Below, piece after piece: positions 24,416 to 33,404 of a DNA stretch of 54,892 nucleotides. This DNA is from Bacillus sp. 03113 (GTDB lineage Bacteria; Bacillota; Bacilli; Bacillales; Cytobacillaceae). The notes below the pieces were generated by a model that did not search any database, had not been told where the DNA came from, and was given only the letters and a program-made list of their open reading frames with translations. The DNA lies in assembly GCF_006546985.1 (NCBI RefSeq), contig NZ_VATK01000025.1, positions 1 through 54,892 on the forward strand, written 5' to 3'. The position numbers and the translations under genes were made by a program. How positions within the stretch are numbered: the first letter of the stretch is position 1; each line of letters begins with the position of its first letter.

Positions 24416-25201
24416 ATGGGAACTATTTTAGATAAAATAATTGCAGAAAAAATGAAAGTAATAGAGGATTTAAAACAAAGAAAGGATGAGCTTAAAGATC
24501 TGCCTGCTAGAAAAAAAAGATCCTTTCTTCAGAAACTAGAGGCAGCGAATGAATTAGCTATTATAGCAGAATTTAAGCGAGCTTCACCTTCAAAGGGAGA
24601 TATCAATATTGGACTAGACCCTAGAGAACAGGCTTCCTCTTATGTCAAATATGGAGCAGATACGATCTCTGTGTTAACGGACGGGCCTTTCTTTAAAGGA
24701 AGCTATGCAGATTTAACAGCTGTACGTGAAGTGATTGATGCACCAATTCTTTGCAAGGACTTTATTGTCGATCCAATCCAAATCGATTTTGCAAAAAAAG
24801 CAGGAGCTGATTTAATTCTATTGATTGCTGCAGCACTGGAGGAGGAAAAGCTAATCCAGCTCTATCAATATGCGCTTGAACAGGATCTTGAAGTATTAAT
24901 TGAGGTTCATAATGAAGAAGAAGCTGAAAAAACCTTTAAAACAGGTACGAAGCTGATTGGTGTGAACAACCGTAATTTAAAAACCTTCGATGTTTCTTTA
25001 GAAGTAACAGAAAAACTAGCTCCTTCTATTAAAAGCACAGGTGCTTTTCTGATCAGTGAGAGCGGGATGAAAACAATCGATGATGTTAAACGGGTAGTCA
25101 AAGCTGGCGCTAATGGGATTTTGGTTGGAGAAACGTTTATGAGAGCCTCCGATTTAGAAAAAACATTAACTGAGATGAAGCTGCCATTAGTAAGGGTGTG
25201 A
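24416..25201 (+). CDS. trpC: Indole-3-glycerol phosphate synthase
   Basis: This 261-residue TIM-barrel enzyme closes the indole ring from CdRP. Visible signatures are IAEFKRASPSKGDIN (catalytic Lys), SVLTDGPFFKGS, ILCKDFIVDPIQI, VEVHNEEEAE-type strand (here LIEVHNEEEAEK), IGVNNRNLKTF and ISESGM with the phosphate-binding end GILVGETFMR. ATG 24416 comes four bases after the trpD stop. Confidence 0.95.
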   Translation: MGTILDKIIAEKMKVIEDLKQRKDELKDLPARKKRSFLQKLEAANELAIIAEFKRASPSKGDINIGLDPREQASSYVKYGADTISVLTDGPFFKGSYADLTAVREVIDAPILCKDFIVDPIQIDFAKKAGADLILLIAAALEEEKLIQLYQYALEQDLEVLIEVHNEEEAEKTFKTGTKLIGVNNRNLKTFDVSLEVTEKLAPSIKSTGAFLISESGMKTIDDVKRVVKAGANGILVGETFMRASDLEKTLTEMKLPLVRV

Positions 25202-25205
25202 TCTT

Positions 25206-25832
25206 TTGGATGCAAAGGTTTGTGGAATTAAAGATATAGAAACTGCTGTTTATACAGCTAATAAGGGAGCTAAAGCAATTGGCTTTGTTTTTGCAGAAAG
25301 CAAAAGGAGAATTAGTCCAGCACAAGCAGCTGAAATAATTAAAGAGCTTCCTGATCAAATTTTAAAAGTGGGCGTCTTTGTCAATGAATCGAAAGAAACC
25401 ATTGAGAGAATTATTGAAGAAACAGGGATAAATGCTGTTCAGCTCCATGGGGAAGAATCGCCATCCTTTTGTGAAGCTTTTTCTGTTCCAGTAATAAAAG
25501 CGTTTAGCGTCGGGAAGAAAGAGGATTTAGAAATAATTCGTGATTATACGTGTGAATATATTTTGTTAGATAGCCCGAAAGGTCAGTATCGTGGAGGAAA
25601 TGGCATTTCATTTGATTGGAGCATTTTAAAAGGAAATGATTTTAAAGGGAAAAAACTCATTTTAGCTGGCGGTTTGAATGAACAAAATGTTTTGACAGCC
25701 ATTCAGGAAGTCCATCCCTATATGGTGGATGTGAGCAGTGGAGTCGAGACAAATGGTGTAAAGGATCTGAATAAGATTGATGGATTTCTTTCAATTGTGA
25801 GAGATGCAGAAAAAAAGGAGGATATATCATGA
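25206..25832 (+). CDS. trpF: Phosphoribosylanthranilate isomerase
   Basis: This 208-residue TIM-barrel isomerase carries [11 protein letters not shown] with the catalytic Cys at the N-terminus, [30 protein letters not shown], the catalytic Asp in [19 protein letters not shown] and the phosphate-binding [10 protein letters not shown]. The TTG at 25206 is used as the start, following GGGTGTGATC, a partial match to the anti-Shine-Dalgarno. Its end overlaps trpB by four bases. Confidence 0.94.
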   Translation: MDAKVCGIKDIETAVYTANKGAKAIGFVFAESKRRISPAQAAEIIKELPDQILKVGVFVNESKETIERIIEETGINAVQLHGEESPSFCEAFSVPVIKAFSVGKKEDLEIIRDYTCEYILLDSPKGQYRGGNGISFDWSILKGNDFKGKKLILAGGLNEQNVLTAIQEVHPYMVDVSSGVETNGVKDLNKIDGFLSIVRDAEKKEDIS

Positions 25833-27025
25833 CAACGTATGCGTTACCAGATGAAAAAGGACATTTTGGCAAATATGGTGGACGATTTGTTCCAGAAACG
25901 TTAATGCAGGCAGTGCTTGAGCTTGAAGCAGAATACAAGAAAGCAATTAAAGACGAAGCCTTTCAAGATGAGCTTCAATACTTATTAAAGGACTATGTAG
26001 GCAGAGAAACTCCTCTATACTTTGCTGAAAACTTAACGAAATTTGCTGGCGGAGCGAAAATTTATTTAAAGAGAGAGGATCTCAATCATACAGGTGCTCA
26101 TAAAATTAATAATGCGATTGGGCAAGCTTTGCTAGCGATTCGCATGGGTAAGAAAAAGGTCGTTGCAGAAACAGGGGCTGGACAGCATGGGGTGGCAACT
26201 GCTACAGCATGTGCCCTTTTAAACTTAGATTGCATTATCTTTATGGGTGAAGAAGACATCAAAAGGCAGCAGCTGAATGTATTCCGAATGGAGCTTCTCG
26301 GTGCGAAGGTCGTGAGTGTTACATCAGGAAGCAGAACACTAAAGGATGCTTGTAATGAAGCACTTCGCTACTGGGTAACAAACGTAGCAGATACTCATTA
26401 TATATTAGGCTCTGTCCTTGGACCGCATCCTTTCCCAATGATTGTCCGTGATTTCCAAAGCGTAATTGGGGAAGAAACGAAAGCTCAATATGCAGAAAAC
26501 GAAGGAAAGCTCCCTGAAGCAGTGGTCGCTTGCATCGGCGGTGGAAGCAATGCAATGGGCATGTTCTATCCTTTTATTAAAGATGAAAATGTCAAAATGT
26601 ATGGGGTGGAAGCAGCTGGATTTGGAATTGAAACACAAAAGCATGCAGCATCGATTGCTGAAGGAAAAACAGGGGTTCTGCACGGATGCTTTATGTATTT
26701 GCTTCAGGATGAGGATGGACAAATTCAGGAGGCTCATTCGATTTCTGCAGGACTTGATTATCCTGGAATTGGTCCTGAGCATTGTTATTTAAATGATAGT
26801 GGAAGAGTTCAATATGAATCCGTTACAGATGAAGAAGCATTGGAAGGCTTTAAATTACTTTGTAAACAAGAAGGAATTATTCCGGCATTAGAAAGCTCTC
26901 ATGCTGTTGCGTACGCGTTAAAATTAGCACCTAAGATGAAAAAAGAGGAAGGTTTAGTCATTTGCTTGTCTGGTAGAGGAGACAAGGATGTTGATGCAAT
27001 TAAAGCAAGACTAGGGGGAGAGTAA
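25829..27025 (+). CDS. trpB: Tryptophan synthase beta subunit
   Basis: This 398-residue PLP enzyme joins indole and serine. It opens [14 protein letters not shown]. The PLP Lys lies in [13 protein letters not shown] near residue 95, the catalytic Glu in [13 protein letters not shown], and the phosphate loop is [10 protein letters not shown]. The C-terminal LSGRGDKDV is also standard. It is coupled to trpF through an ATGA overlap and is followed four bases later by trpA. Confidence 0.96.
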   Translation: MTTYALPDEKGHFGKYGGRFVPETLMQAVLELEAEYKKAIKDEAFQDELQYLLKDYVGRETPLYFAENLTKFAGGAKIYLKREDLNHTGAHKINNAIGQALLAIRMGKKKVVAETGAGQHGVATATACALLNLDCIIFMGEEDIKRQQLNVFRMELLGAKVVSVTSGSRTLKDACNEALRYWVTNVADTHYILGSVLGPHPFPMIVRDFQSVIGEETKAQYAENEGKLPEAVVACIGGGSNAMGMFYPFIKDENVKMYGVEAAGFGIETQKHAASIAEGKTGVLHGCFMYLLQDEDGQIQEAHSISAGLDYPGIGPEHCYLNDSGRVQYESVTDEEALEGFKLLCKQEGIIPALESSHAVAYALKLAPKMKKEEGLVICLSGRGDKDVDAIKARLGGE

Positions 27026-27029
27026 GAAG

Positions 27030-27809
27030 ATGAATCGTATCGTAAAAGCTTTTAATGATTTAAAGAATAAAAATGAAAAAGCTTTTGTTCCATACATTAT
27101 GGCGGGAGACGGTGGACTTGAGGTATTAGAGGAGCGTATTACATTTTTAGAAAAAGCGGGGGCGACAGCGATTGAATTAGGACTTCCTTTTTCTGATCCT
27201 GTTGCCGATGGGCCCGTTATTCAAGCAGCAGGGCTTCGTTCTCTTCAGAATGGAACAACAGTCAAAAAAGTCCTAAAAACGATTGGTGAATTTCGCTCAA
27301 GAGTGAACATTCCGATCATTTTAATGACCTACTTAAACCCAATCCTTGCATATAATTTAGACAGTTTTCTGGCTGATTGTCAAAAAGTTGGCGTTGATGG
27401 TTTGATTGTTCCGGATTTACCAAACGAAGAAGAGGGCTTTGTTGTGGAAGCGGCAGAAAAAGTTGACATTGAAATTATTCGTCTTGTGACGTTAACGAGC
27501 CCGATCGAAAGAATTGAAGCCATTTCAAAGCTTGGAAATGGATATCTATATGCGGTTACCGTTACGGGTATAACAGGTTCGAGAGCAGAATTTCAAGCCC
27601 AGCTTGGCGATCATTTGAAACAAGTAAAGCAAGTAAGCAAGCTGCCTGTATTAGCTGGATTTGGAATCTCAACCCCTGCTCATGTTCAAGAAATGACACA
27701 ATATTGTGATGGGGTTATTGTCGGCAGTAAGATTGTAGACCTTTTTGAAAAAGGGGACTTAAAAACAATCGAGGAACTTATTCAATCTTCAAAATCGATT
27801 CAAGTTTAA
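27030..27809 (+). CDS. trpA: Tryptophan synthase alpha subunit
   Basis: This 259-residue TIM barrel cleaves indole-3-glycerol phosphate and channels indole to TrpB. FVPYIMAGDGG, the catalytic Glu in IELGLPFSDPVADGPVIQ, LIVPDLPNEE with the catalytic Asp region, and TGSR with phosphate loop GFGISTP are present. It closes the complete trpEGDCFBA set; a terminator follows within 30 bases. Confidence 0.95.
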   Translation: MNRIVKAFNDLKNKNEKAFVPYIMAGDGGLEVLEERITFLEKAGATAIELGLPFSDPVADGPVIQAAGLRSLQNGTTVKKVLKTIGEFRSRVNIPIILMTYLNPILAYNLDSFLADCQKVGVDGLIVPDLPNEEEGFVVEAAEKVDIEIIRLVTLTSPIERIEAISKLGNGYLYAVTVTGITGSRAEFQAQLGDHLKQVKQVSKLPVLAGFGISTPAHVQEMTQYCDGVIVGSKIVDLFEKGDLKTIEELIQSSKSIQV

Positions 27810-27834
27810 TAGAAATTGATTTTTATGATTATGG

Positions 27835-27875
27835 AGCCAGGTATTTTCCATAAAAAGGAGAAGTACCTGGCTTTA
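27835..27875 (+). terminator. trp operon terminator
   Basis: AGCCAGGTA and TACCTGGCT form a perfect 9-bp stem around a 20-base loop, followed by TTATT. The arms share the GCCAGGTA core with the terminator near 37112. Confidence 0.75.
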
Positions 27876-27970
27876 TTATCTTAATTTCATAAACCACATA
27901 ATCTCTCGAACTGTTTCTGGTGTATGATTTTTCCTTATCCTGATGAGCAAGGGTCAACGCTTAAATATGA

Positions 27971-28681
27971 TTATTCTATATCAAGAGGAGAGGTAATCTT
28001 ATCTTTGTACAAATCAATATATAATTGACCATTTGTTCCTCGAATGCAATATGAAATATCAGGAAGAGTCAATCCTCGTTGTTTTATCTCTTTAAATAAC
28101 CAATTTTTTGTTAGATCATTTTGAGTGAAATTTTTCTCAATAATTTGACCATCCATAATTAATTCAATGGGAAAAGCTGAGTGGATAGGAGTAAATATCC
28201 CTAAGTCTTTTTTGGTTACATTTCGATGTTGAAGCTTCTTCAATACTGATAAGTTTCCGTTCGTTTCGATAATAGCATATTCTACTTCATCAATATCAAA
28301 TATATCTTTGTTCCTTAAAGCTTGATTTAACGAATCTATTGTAAATTTCAATTTCTCCATATTTTTCTCAAGTATTTTACCATCTTGTATGACTACAGTG
28401 GGCTCTCCAGAAAGTAACGCTCTAGCATTTCTATTTTTGAGTGAAATGAAAGCGAAAAGGAACATAATACTACTAAAAGTTATTAACGCAATAATAAAAT
28501 TGCGGGAATGTATCGGAGTATTAAACGTCAAATTACCTGCAATAGTTCCTAGCATGATTGAAACAATAAAATCATGATAAGTCATTCGAGAAATAATTTG
28601 TTTTCCAAGAAATTGAGCAATACATACAAGCAAAACAGATGCAATAAGAGTTCGGATTATGACTTCGAAAGCTGTGACCAT
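27971..28681 (-). CDS. DUF421 membrane protein (YetF/YrbG type)
   Basis: This 236-residue protein of the DUF421 family has three N-terminal membrane helices (about residues 5-25, 35-55 and 60-80). Two soluble repeats follow, including the family segment LLSGEPTVVIQDGKILEKNMEKLKFTIDSLNQALR. Relatives in Bacillus (YetF, YdfR, YkjA and the spore-linked YcaP group) are membrane proteins, some linked to spore traits. No enzymatic motif is visible. ATG 28681 follows AAAGGAGAAG. It is transcribed alone on the minus strand, converging on trp. Confidence 0.85.
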   Translation of the reverse strand: MVTAFEVIIRTLIASVLLVCIAQFLGKQIISRMTYHDFIVSIMLGTIAGNLTFNTPIHSRNFIIALITFSSIMFLFAFISLKNRNARALLSGEPTVVIQDGKILEKNMEKLKFTIDSLNQALRNKDIFDIDEVEYAIIETNGNLSVLKKLQHRNVTKKDLGIFTPIHSAFPIELIMDGQIIEKNFTQNDLTKNWLFKEIKQRGLTLPDISYCIRGTNGQLYIDLYKDKITSPLDIE

Positions 28682-28872
28682 TCGGCTTCTCCTTTCAAGC
28701 TTTTACATGTTATTTATGTTTAAACGCCTTATTAAAAAAGCTTGAATACTGTGTAACGATAAGTGTCTAAATACCATTTTAATTCTCTAAGGCATTTTTT
28801 ATACATGAAATTATCATAAGATAGTAAGAGAAGTTAAAAGAGCTTATTTCAGCATGACTGTAAAAGAGTACT

Positions 28873-28915
28873 AAAAAAGAGGATACTCGATCTTAAATTG
28901 AACGAACGATCCTCT
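28873..28915 (-). terminator. Terminator of the SRAP gene
   Basis: AGAGGAT and ATCCTCT pair around a 24-base spacer that can also pair in part (TCGATC with GAACGA). On the minus strand a run of six T follows the stem. It lies about 65 bases after the SRAP stop. Confidence 0.65.
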
Positions 28916-28981
28916 AATAAACTTTTACTAGTGATTTAAACTAAGCCTAACACAAATTTTATTTCTTCTTAATTAAGTTCC

Positions 28982-29650
28982 TCAAATAGAATGGTTGGGA
29001 GCTATTAATTCCCGGCTATTATTTTTAACGGAATTCACTAATGTAGAAACTGGATATTTTTTCATTTGATTTGCTGGGTATGGAACAAGCAGTTTTTTTA
29101 ACTCGTTGATATTCGTTTGTTTTGGGTTTAGCCAATCGTCATAAGCTTCAGGTGGAAGAATCACAGGCATTCGATCATGTACATCGATGGTAACTGAATT
29201 TGGTATGGTTGTAATTATCGTACAGGTTGATAGAGGGTCACTCGCTTTGTACCACGTATCCCACAAGCCTGCAAACGCAAACGGCTTTTCATCCTTCATG
29301 ACAAAACGATATGGGATCTTCCCTGTTTCTGTTTTTTTCCATTCATAAAAGCTATCTGCTAGAATAAGACAGCGTTTTCGTTGAAAGGGCACTTTAAAGC
29401 TAGGCTTTGATTCGATGCCTTCTGCACGCGCATTGATCATTTTATAACCCATTTTTTCTTCTTTTGCCCAATATGGAACAAGGCCCCACTTCATCAGACT
29501 ACCAACTCTTTTTTCTTGATCGGAAACAACGGTTAGGATTCTTTGACTCGGTGCAATATTATAGCTTGGAATCATAATGTCTGTAAATTCAAACTCAAAT
29601 AGCCCCATTAATTCGTAAATTCCTTCAATTAAAGTAAACCTTCCGCACAT
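28982..29650 (-). CDS. SOS response-associated peptidase (SRAP/HMCES/YedK family)
   Basis: This 222-residue SRAP protein links covalently to abasic sites in single-stranded DNA and protects them. Cys2 (MCGRFTL), which forms the thiazolidine bond after Met removal, Asn73 (NARAEG), Glu103 (SFYEWKK) and His158 (HDRMPVIL) are all present and in order, so the protein should be active. The ATG at 29650 is preceded by GAGGTGATATG. I did not see a LexA box upstream. Confidence 0.92.
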   Translation of the reverse strand: MCGRFTLIEGIYELMGLFEFEFTDIMIPSYNIAPSQRILTVVSDQEKRVGSLMKWGLVPYWAKEEKMGYKMINARAEGIESKPSFKVPFQRKRCLILADSFYEWKKTETGKIPYRFVMKDEKPFAFAGLWDTWYKASDPLSTCTIITTIPNSVTIDVHDRMPVILPPEAYDDWLNPKQTNINELKKLLVPYPANQMKKYPVSTLVNSVKNNSRELIAPNHSI

Positions 29651-29762
29651 TCCATATCACCTCATCTCTATTTTAAGTTGTTTGATTAAACATCACAAAT
29701 TCCTGTTTCTTTTTGTAACAAAAATGAAATATTCTCCGTCTAGAAAGTAGAGGGGGATGTAA

Positions 29763-31931
29763 ATGAAAAGAAAATGGATCATAGGAAGTGTGATTAGCCT
29801 TCTTGTATGCTTGATCACTTTAATGCTTGTAACAGAACAAAAAATAATCAGTGATTGGCCAAAGAAGGGTGAACGGGTTGAAGTCCTTACAAATAAAGTG
29901 TGGAATATTACCTTTTCAGAAAAAATAAAAGCAACAATTGATCTGAACCGAGAAATATCAGTAGTGAATAAGGATGGAGAAAAAGAAGCAGTCTCGGTTC
30001 AATTATCGGGAGATGGGAAAACAATCTCTATTTCTCCTCCGAAAAAAGGATATCGTGAAAATGAAACATATTCGCTCATTGTTTCGAAGGGAGTAACTTC
30101 GACGATGGGCCGCCGTCTTTCTTCCGAGCAAAATCTTAGTTTTAAAGTAAATCAGTCACTGCCTGTAGTTGGGACAAAAGAAAAATTAGCTGATTACTTT
30201 CAAAAAATCATCAAGAACCAGGGAAATACCGTTCATATATCTGAAGATCGGTCCACTGCAAAAATGGAAGCCTCAAATTCAACGGAGGACTCTTCCTCCC
30301 AGCAGGTTTCTGAAACAAATGTTCAGGTTCAAGGGATTGATGAAGCGGATATAATTAAAACGAACGGAAAAAATATTTTTCAAATTAGTGAGCAAAAAGT
30401 AAAAATCATTAATCCATACCCTGCAAATGATATGAAGCTAGAATCCGTTATTACTTTTGAGCAAAATTTTTCACCGATGCAATTGTTTTTATATAATGAT
30501 CAGCTTGTGATTATTGGTCAAAGCTATCAAGAAGCAAACACACAACAGATAGAAAGAGAAATTGACTCGAAGGTCGCAATGAACGGACAAACAAAAGTGT
30601 TGGTCTATAACATATCTAATAGTATCCAGCCTAAAAAAGTCAGAGAGATTGAAGCAGAAGGGTCGTATGTTTCAGCTCGTATGATGGATGGGATTGTTTA
30701 TTTGATTTCAAATGGTACTCCAGATTTCAGGGCATTAAATGGAAGAGGCGGGAAAAATATAGATTTACGACCTAAATATAAGGATTCAGTAATGGGTAAA
30801 GAAACTCAGTTCATCCCTTATGATGAAATTTACTATATTCCAGATTCTAAAGAACCGAATTACAGTGTAATTGCTTCCTTTAATTTAAATGAACCAAATC
30901 AAAAAACAGAAATAACGACGTATCTAGGTAGTGGTCAGGAAATTTATATGTCGAAAAAGAACCTCTATTTAGCTGTAGAGAATTGGTCAGCAGCACCGAA
31001 TATGGAGAAGATCGTGCCCGAAAATATGTCGGTCAATACGAATATTTATAAATTTGCAATAAATGGGACAAAGGTTTCTTTTCACCGGACAACAGAAGTT
31101 CCAGGTCACTTATTAAATCAATTTGCCATGGATGAATATAATGACCACTTCAGAGTGGCAACAACGAAGGGATTTGCTTGGGATGATAAAAGTCCATCTG
31201 CAAACCAGCTATATATTTTTGACGATAACTTACAGCAAGTTGGTCAATTAGAAAACCTGGCTAGAGGAGAAAGAATTTACTCTGCTCGATTTTTAGGTGA
31301 TCGCATCTATTTAGTAACATTTAAAGAAACGGATCCATTGTTTGTGATCGACGGTAGTGATCCAACACAGCCTAAAGTTTTAGGGGAATTAAAAATCCCA
31401 GGATTTAGTACGTATCTACACCCTTATGATGAAAATCATTTGATAGGATTCGGCTACGATACCCAAGTAGTGACAGATGGGATGGTTAGCAAGGAACCAA
31501 GAATTGTAGCAACGGGGATGAAAATATCTTTTTTTGATGTGAGTGACTTTGCCAATCCGAAGGAAAAGTTTACGGAAGTGATTGGAGATAGCGGTACTTA
31601 TTCGCCTATATTACATGATCATAAGGCTTTAATGATTCAAAAAGAAAAAGATCTATATGGCTTTCCTATTACCGTTTATCAAAATCGAAATGACAAAAAT
31701 AATCCACAAGTAATGACTTTCCAAGGTGCCTATTTGTATCATGTGGATGTAGAGAAAGGGTTTACTTTAACGCAGCAGATTACTCAACAAAACAATACAA
31801 CTGAATATCCAGACTGGGAAAGTGAGATCCAAAGAATTATTTATATCCAAGATCAATACTACGCACTATCGAACACAGCTATTCTTTCCTTTGGGGGGAG
31901 TGGTATTACACAGATATTATCAACAAAATAA
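29763..31931 (+). CDS. Secreted or membrane-anchored beta-propeller protein (pfam09826 type)
   Basis: This 722-residue protein starts with a signal anchor (about residues 5-24). It then has an SbsA-type Ig-like domain (about 35-125: NITFSEKIKATIDL, ENETYSLIVSKGV). A low-complexity Ser/Glu stretch (about 170-185) leads to a beta-propeller-like region with VQGIDEADIIKTNG, typical of the Beta_propel family. Repeated units such as YSARFLGDRIYLVTFKETDPLFVID and PTQPKVLGELKIPGFSTYLHPYDENHLIGFGYD follow to the C-terminus. Family members are extracytoplasmic and uncharacterised. ATG 29763 follows AGAGGGGGATG. It is a single gene with its own terminator. Confidence 0.87.
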   Translation: MKRKWIIGSVISLLVCLITLMLVTEQKIISDWPKKGERVEVLTNKVWNITFSEKIKATIDLNREISVVNKDGEKEAVSVQLSGDGKTISISPPKKGYRENETYSLIVSKGVTSTMGRRLSSEQNLSFKVNQSLPVVGTKEKLADYFQKIIKNQGNTVHISEDRSTAKMEASNSTEDSSSQQVSETNVQVQGIDEADIIKTNGKNIFQISEQKVKIINPYPANDMKLESVITFEQNFSPMQLFLYNDQLVIIGQSYQEANTQQIEREIDSKVAMNGQTKVLVYNISNSIQPKKVREIEAEGSYVSARMMDGIVYLISNGTPDFRALNGRGGKNIDLRPKYKDSVMGKETQFIPYDEIYYIPDSKEPNYSVIASFNLNEPNQKTEITTYLGSGQEIYMSKKNLYLAVENWSAAPNMEKIVPENMSVNTNIYKFAINGTKVSFHRTTEVPGHLLNQFAMDEYNDHFRVATTKGFAWDDKSPSANQLYIFDDNLQQVGQLENLARGERIYSARFLGDRIYLVTFKETDPLFVIDGSDPTQPKVLGELKIPGFSTYLHPYDENHLIGFGYDTQVVTDGMVSKEPRIVATGMKISFFDVSDFANPKEKFTEVIGDSGTYSPILHDHKALMIQKEKDLYGFPITVYQNRNDKNNPQVMTFQGAYLYHVDVEKGFTLTQQITQQNNTTEYPDWESEIQRIIYIQDQYYALSNTAILSFGGSGITQILSTK

Positions 31932-32011
31932 TTGTTTTTTCTTGAGTTTACTTCCTTTTGGTGATGTTCATTATAAAAAAGACGTAGTAAAATAATAACA
32001 ACTTCTTATAG

Positions 32012-32062
32012 AAATGCCATCAGTGGAGAATAAGTTCTCCTGCTGGTGGTATTTTCATTTTT
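32012..32062 (+). terminator. Terminator of the beta-propeller gene
   Basis: AAATGCCATCAG pairs with CTGGTGGTATTT (one wobble), and inner arms GGAGAA and TTCTCC extend the stem. TTTTTT follows shortly after. Confidence 0.85.
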
Positions 32063-32128
32063 TAAAGAATGATATGATGATTCTATGAATCATAAAGATT
32101 TATAAAATTCAGGAGGTTCGCTTCACGT

Positions 32129-32779
32129 ATGATTATATTATTTGATTTAGATGGAACATTGACAGATCCCAAGGTAGGGATTACAAAATCTGTTCAATAT
32201 GCATTAGCAAAAATGGGGATATTGGTAGAAGATAACGAAAAACTTACTCCATTTATTGGTCCCCCTCTTCAGCAATCATTTTCAGAATTTTATCATTTTA
32301 ATGAAGAGGAAGTTCAACAGGCTATTGTATATTACAGGGAGAGATTTAAGGACAAGGGGTTATTTGAAAATGAGGTTTACCCTAAAATCCCAAAGCTATT
32401 AGAAAAGCTAAAGATGCAAGATCATATTCTTGTTGTTGCAACTTCTAAACCTACTATTTTTGCTGAAGAAATTTTATCTTACTTCAAGCTTGATCATTTT
32501 TTTCAATTCATTATTGGAAGCAATCTAGATGGAACTCGTTCTTCAAAGGGTGAAATCATAGAGTTTGTTTTAAATTCTATTCAAGAAAATAAGCTTGAAG
32601 ACGTTGTCATGATCGGGGATCGGAAATATGACATTATTGGTGCGAATCAAAATGGAGTTCCATCAATCGGGGTTACTTATGGGTATGGAACAAAAGAAGA
32701 GTTAGAAGAGGTAAATCCTACTTATATAGTAAATAGTGTTGAAGACCTTGAAAATATACTAGTACAAATTACAAAATGA
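32129..32779 (+). CDS. HAD-superfamily hydrolase (phosphoglycolate phosphatase-like)
   Basis: This 216-residue HAD subfamily IA phosphatase has motif I LFDLDGTLTD with the nucleophile and acid Asp. A helical cap (about 15-80) follows, motif II is VATSKPT, motif III Lys lies near SSKGEII and motif IV is MIGDRKYDIIGA. The closest well-known relatives are PpaX/Gph-type phosphatases, but the substrate is not determined by the motifs. ATG 32129 follows CAGGAGG. Confidence 0.88.
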   Translation: MIILFDLDGTLTDPKVGITKSVQYALAKMGILVEDNEKLTPFIGPPLQQSFSEFYHFNEEEVQQAIVYYRERFKDKGLFENEVYPKIPKLLEKLKMQDHILVVATSKPTIFAEEILSYFKLDHFFQFIIGSNLDGTRSSKGEIIEFVLNSIQENKLEDVVMIGDRKYDIIGANQNGVPSIGVTYGYGTKEELEEVNPTYIVNSVEDLENILVQITK

Positions 32780-32841
32780 TAAAAAAATGAAGGGCTTTTT
32801 CGTAGAATTCAACTGAATCCCAGGAGGTGCCTGCTACTCGC

Positions 32842-33366
32842 ATGAAAATACGGAAATTAACGGCTAAAGATGCGAAAATTTATCGAAAGCTCAGAATGGA
32901 GGCATTGAAACAATTTCCTAATGCTTTTTTGATGACATTAGAGGAAGAGGAAAAAAGGATTCGGCCAATTAAGTATGTTAGTGAACAGCTTAAGGACCCG
33001 AATTGTTATACGATCGGAGCCTTTTTAAATGAGCAATTAATTGGGGTGGTCACTCTGCAAAAAGAAAAAACTCTTAAAATTAAACATAAAGGAAATGTTC
33101 TTTCGATGATTGTGGCTCCTAAATGTCAAGGGATGGGAATAGGAAAAATGCTTCTTCAGTCTATTATTAAAATAGCAAAGGAAAATAAATTAGAACAGCT
33201 TTACTTATCTGTCGTGTCGGATAATTTTATTGCCAAAAAACTTTATGCAAGTGTTGGCTTTCATCCATACGGACTTGAGAGAAATGCACTGAAGTGGAAC
33301 AATAAATACTGGGATGAAGAGCATATGGTATTGTTTTTATCTTCAAAGCAAGTTACCCATACATAA
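32842..33366 (+). CDS. GNAT-family N-acetyltransferase
   Basis: This 174-residue acetyltransferase shows the GNAT fold: IRKLTAKDAKIYRKLRMEAL at the start, VLSMIVAPKCQGMGIGKMLLQ carrying the acetyl-CoA pyrophosphate loop (Q-x-x-G-x-G), and LYLSVVSDNFIAKKLYASVGF near the end. The acceptor substrate is unknown. AGGAGG at 32822-32827 is the only ribosome site. The ATG at 32842 is rather far from it (14 bases), while GTG 32827 overlaps it, so the true start is slightly uncertain. Confidence 0.85.
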   Translation: MKIRKLTAKDAKIYRKLRMEALKQFPNAFLMTLEEEEKRIRPIKYVSEQLKDPNCYTIGAFLNEQLIGVVTLQKEKTLKIKHKGNVLSMIVAPKCQGMGIGKMLLQSIIKIAKENKLEQLYLSVVSDNFIAKKLYASVGFHPYGLERNALKWNNKYWDEEHMVLFLSSKQVTHT

Positions 33367-33404
33367 CCATAAAAAAAACCATAAGAAAGGAGCCTTAAAG
33401 CGTA

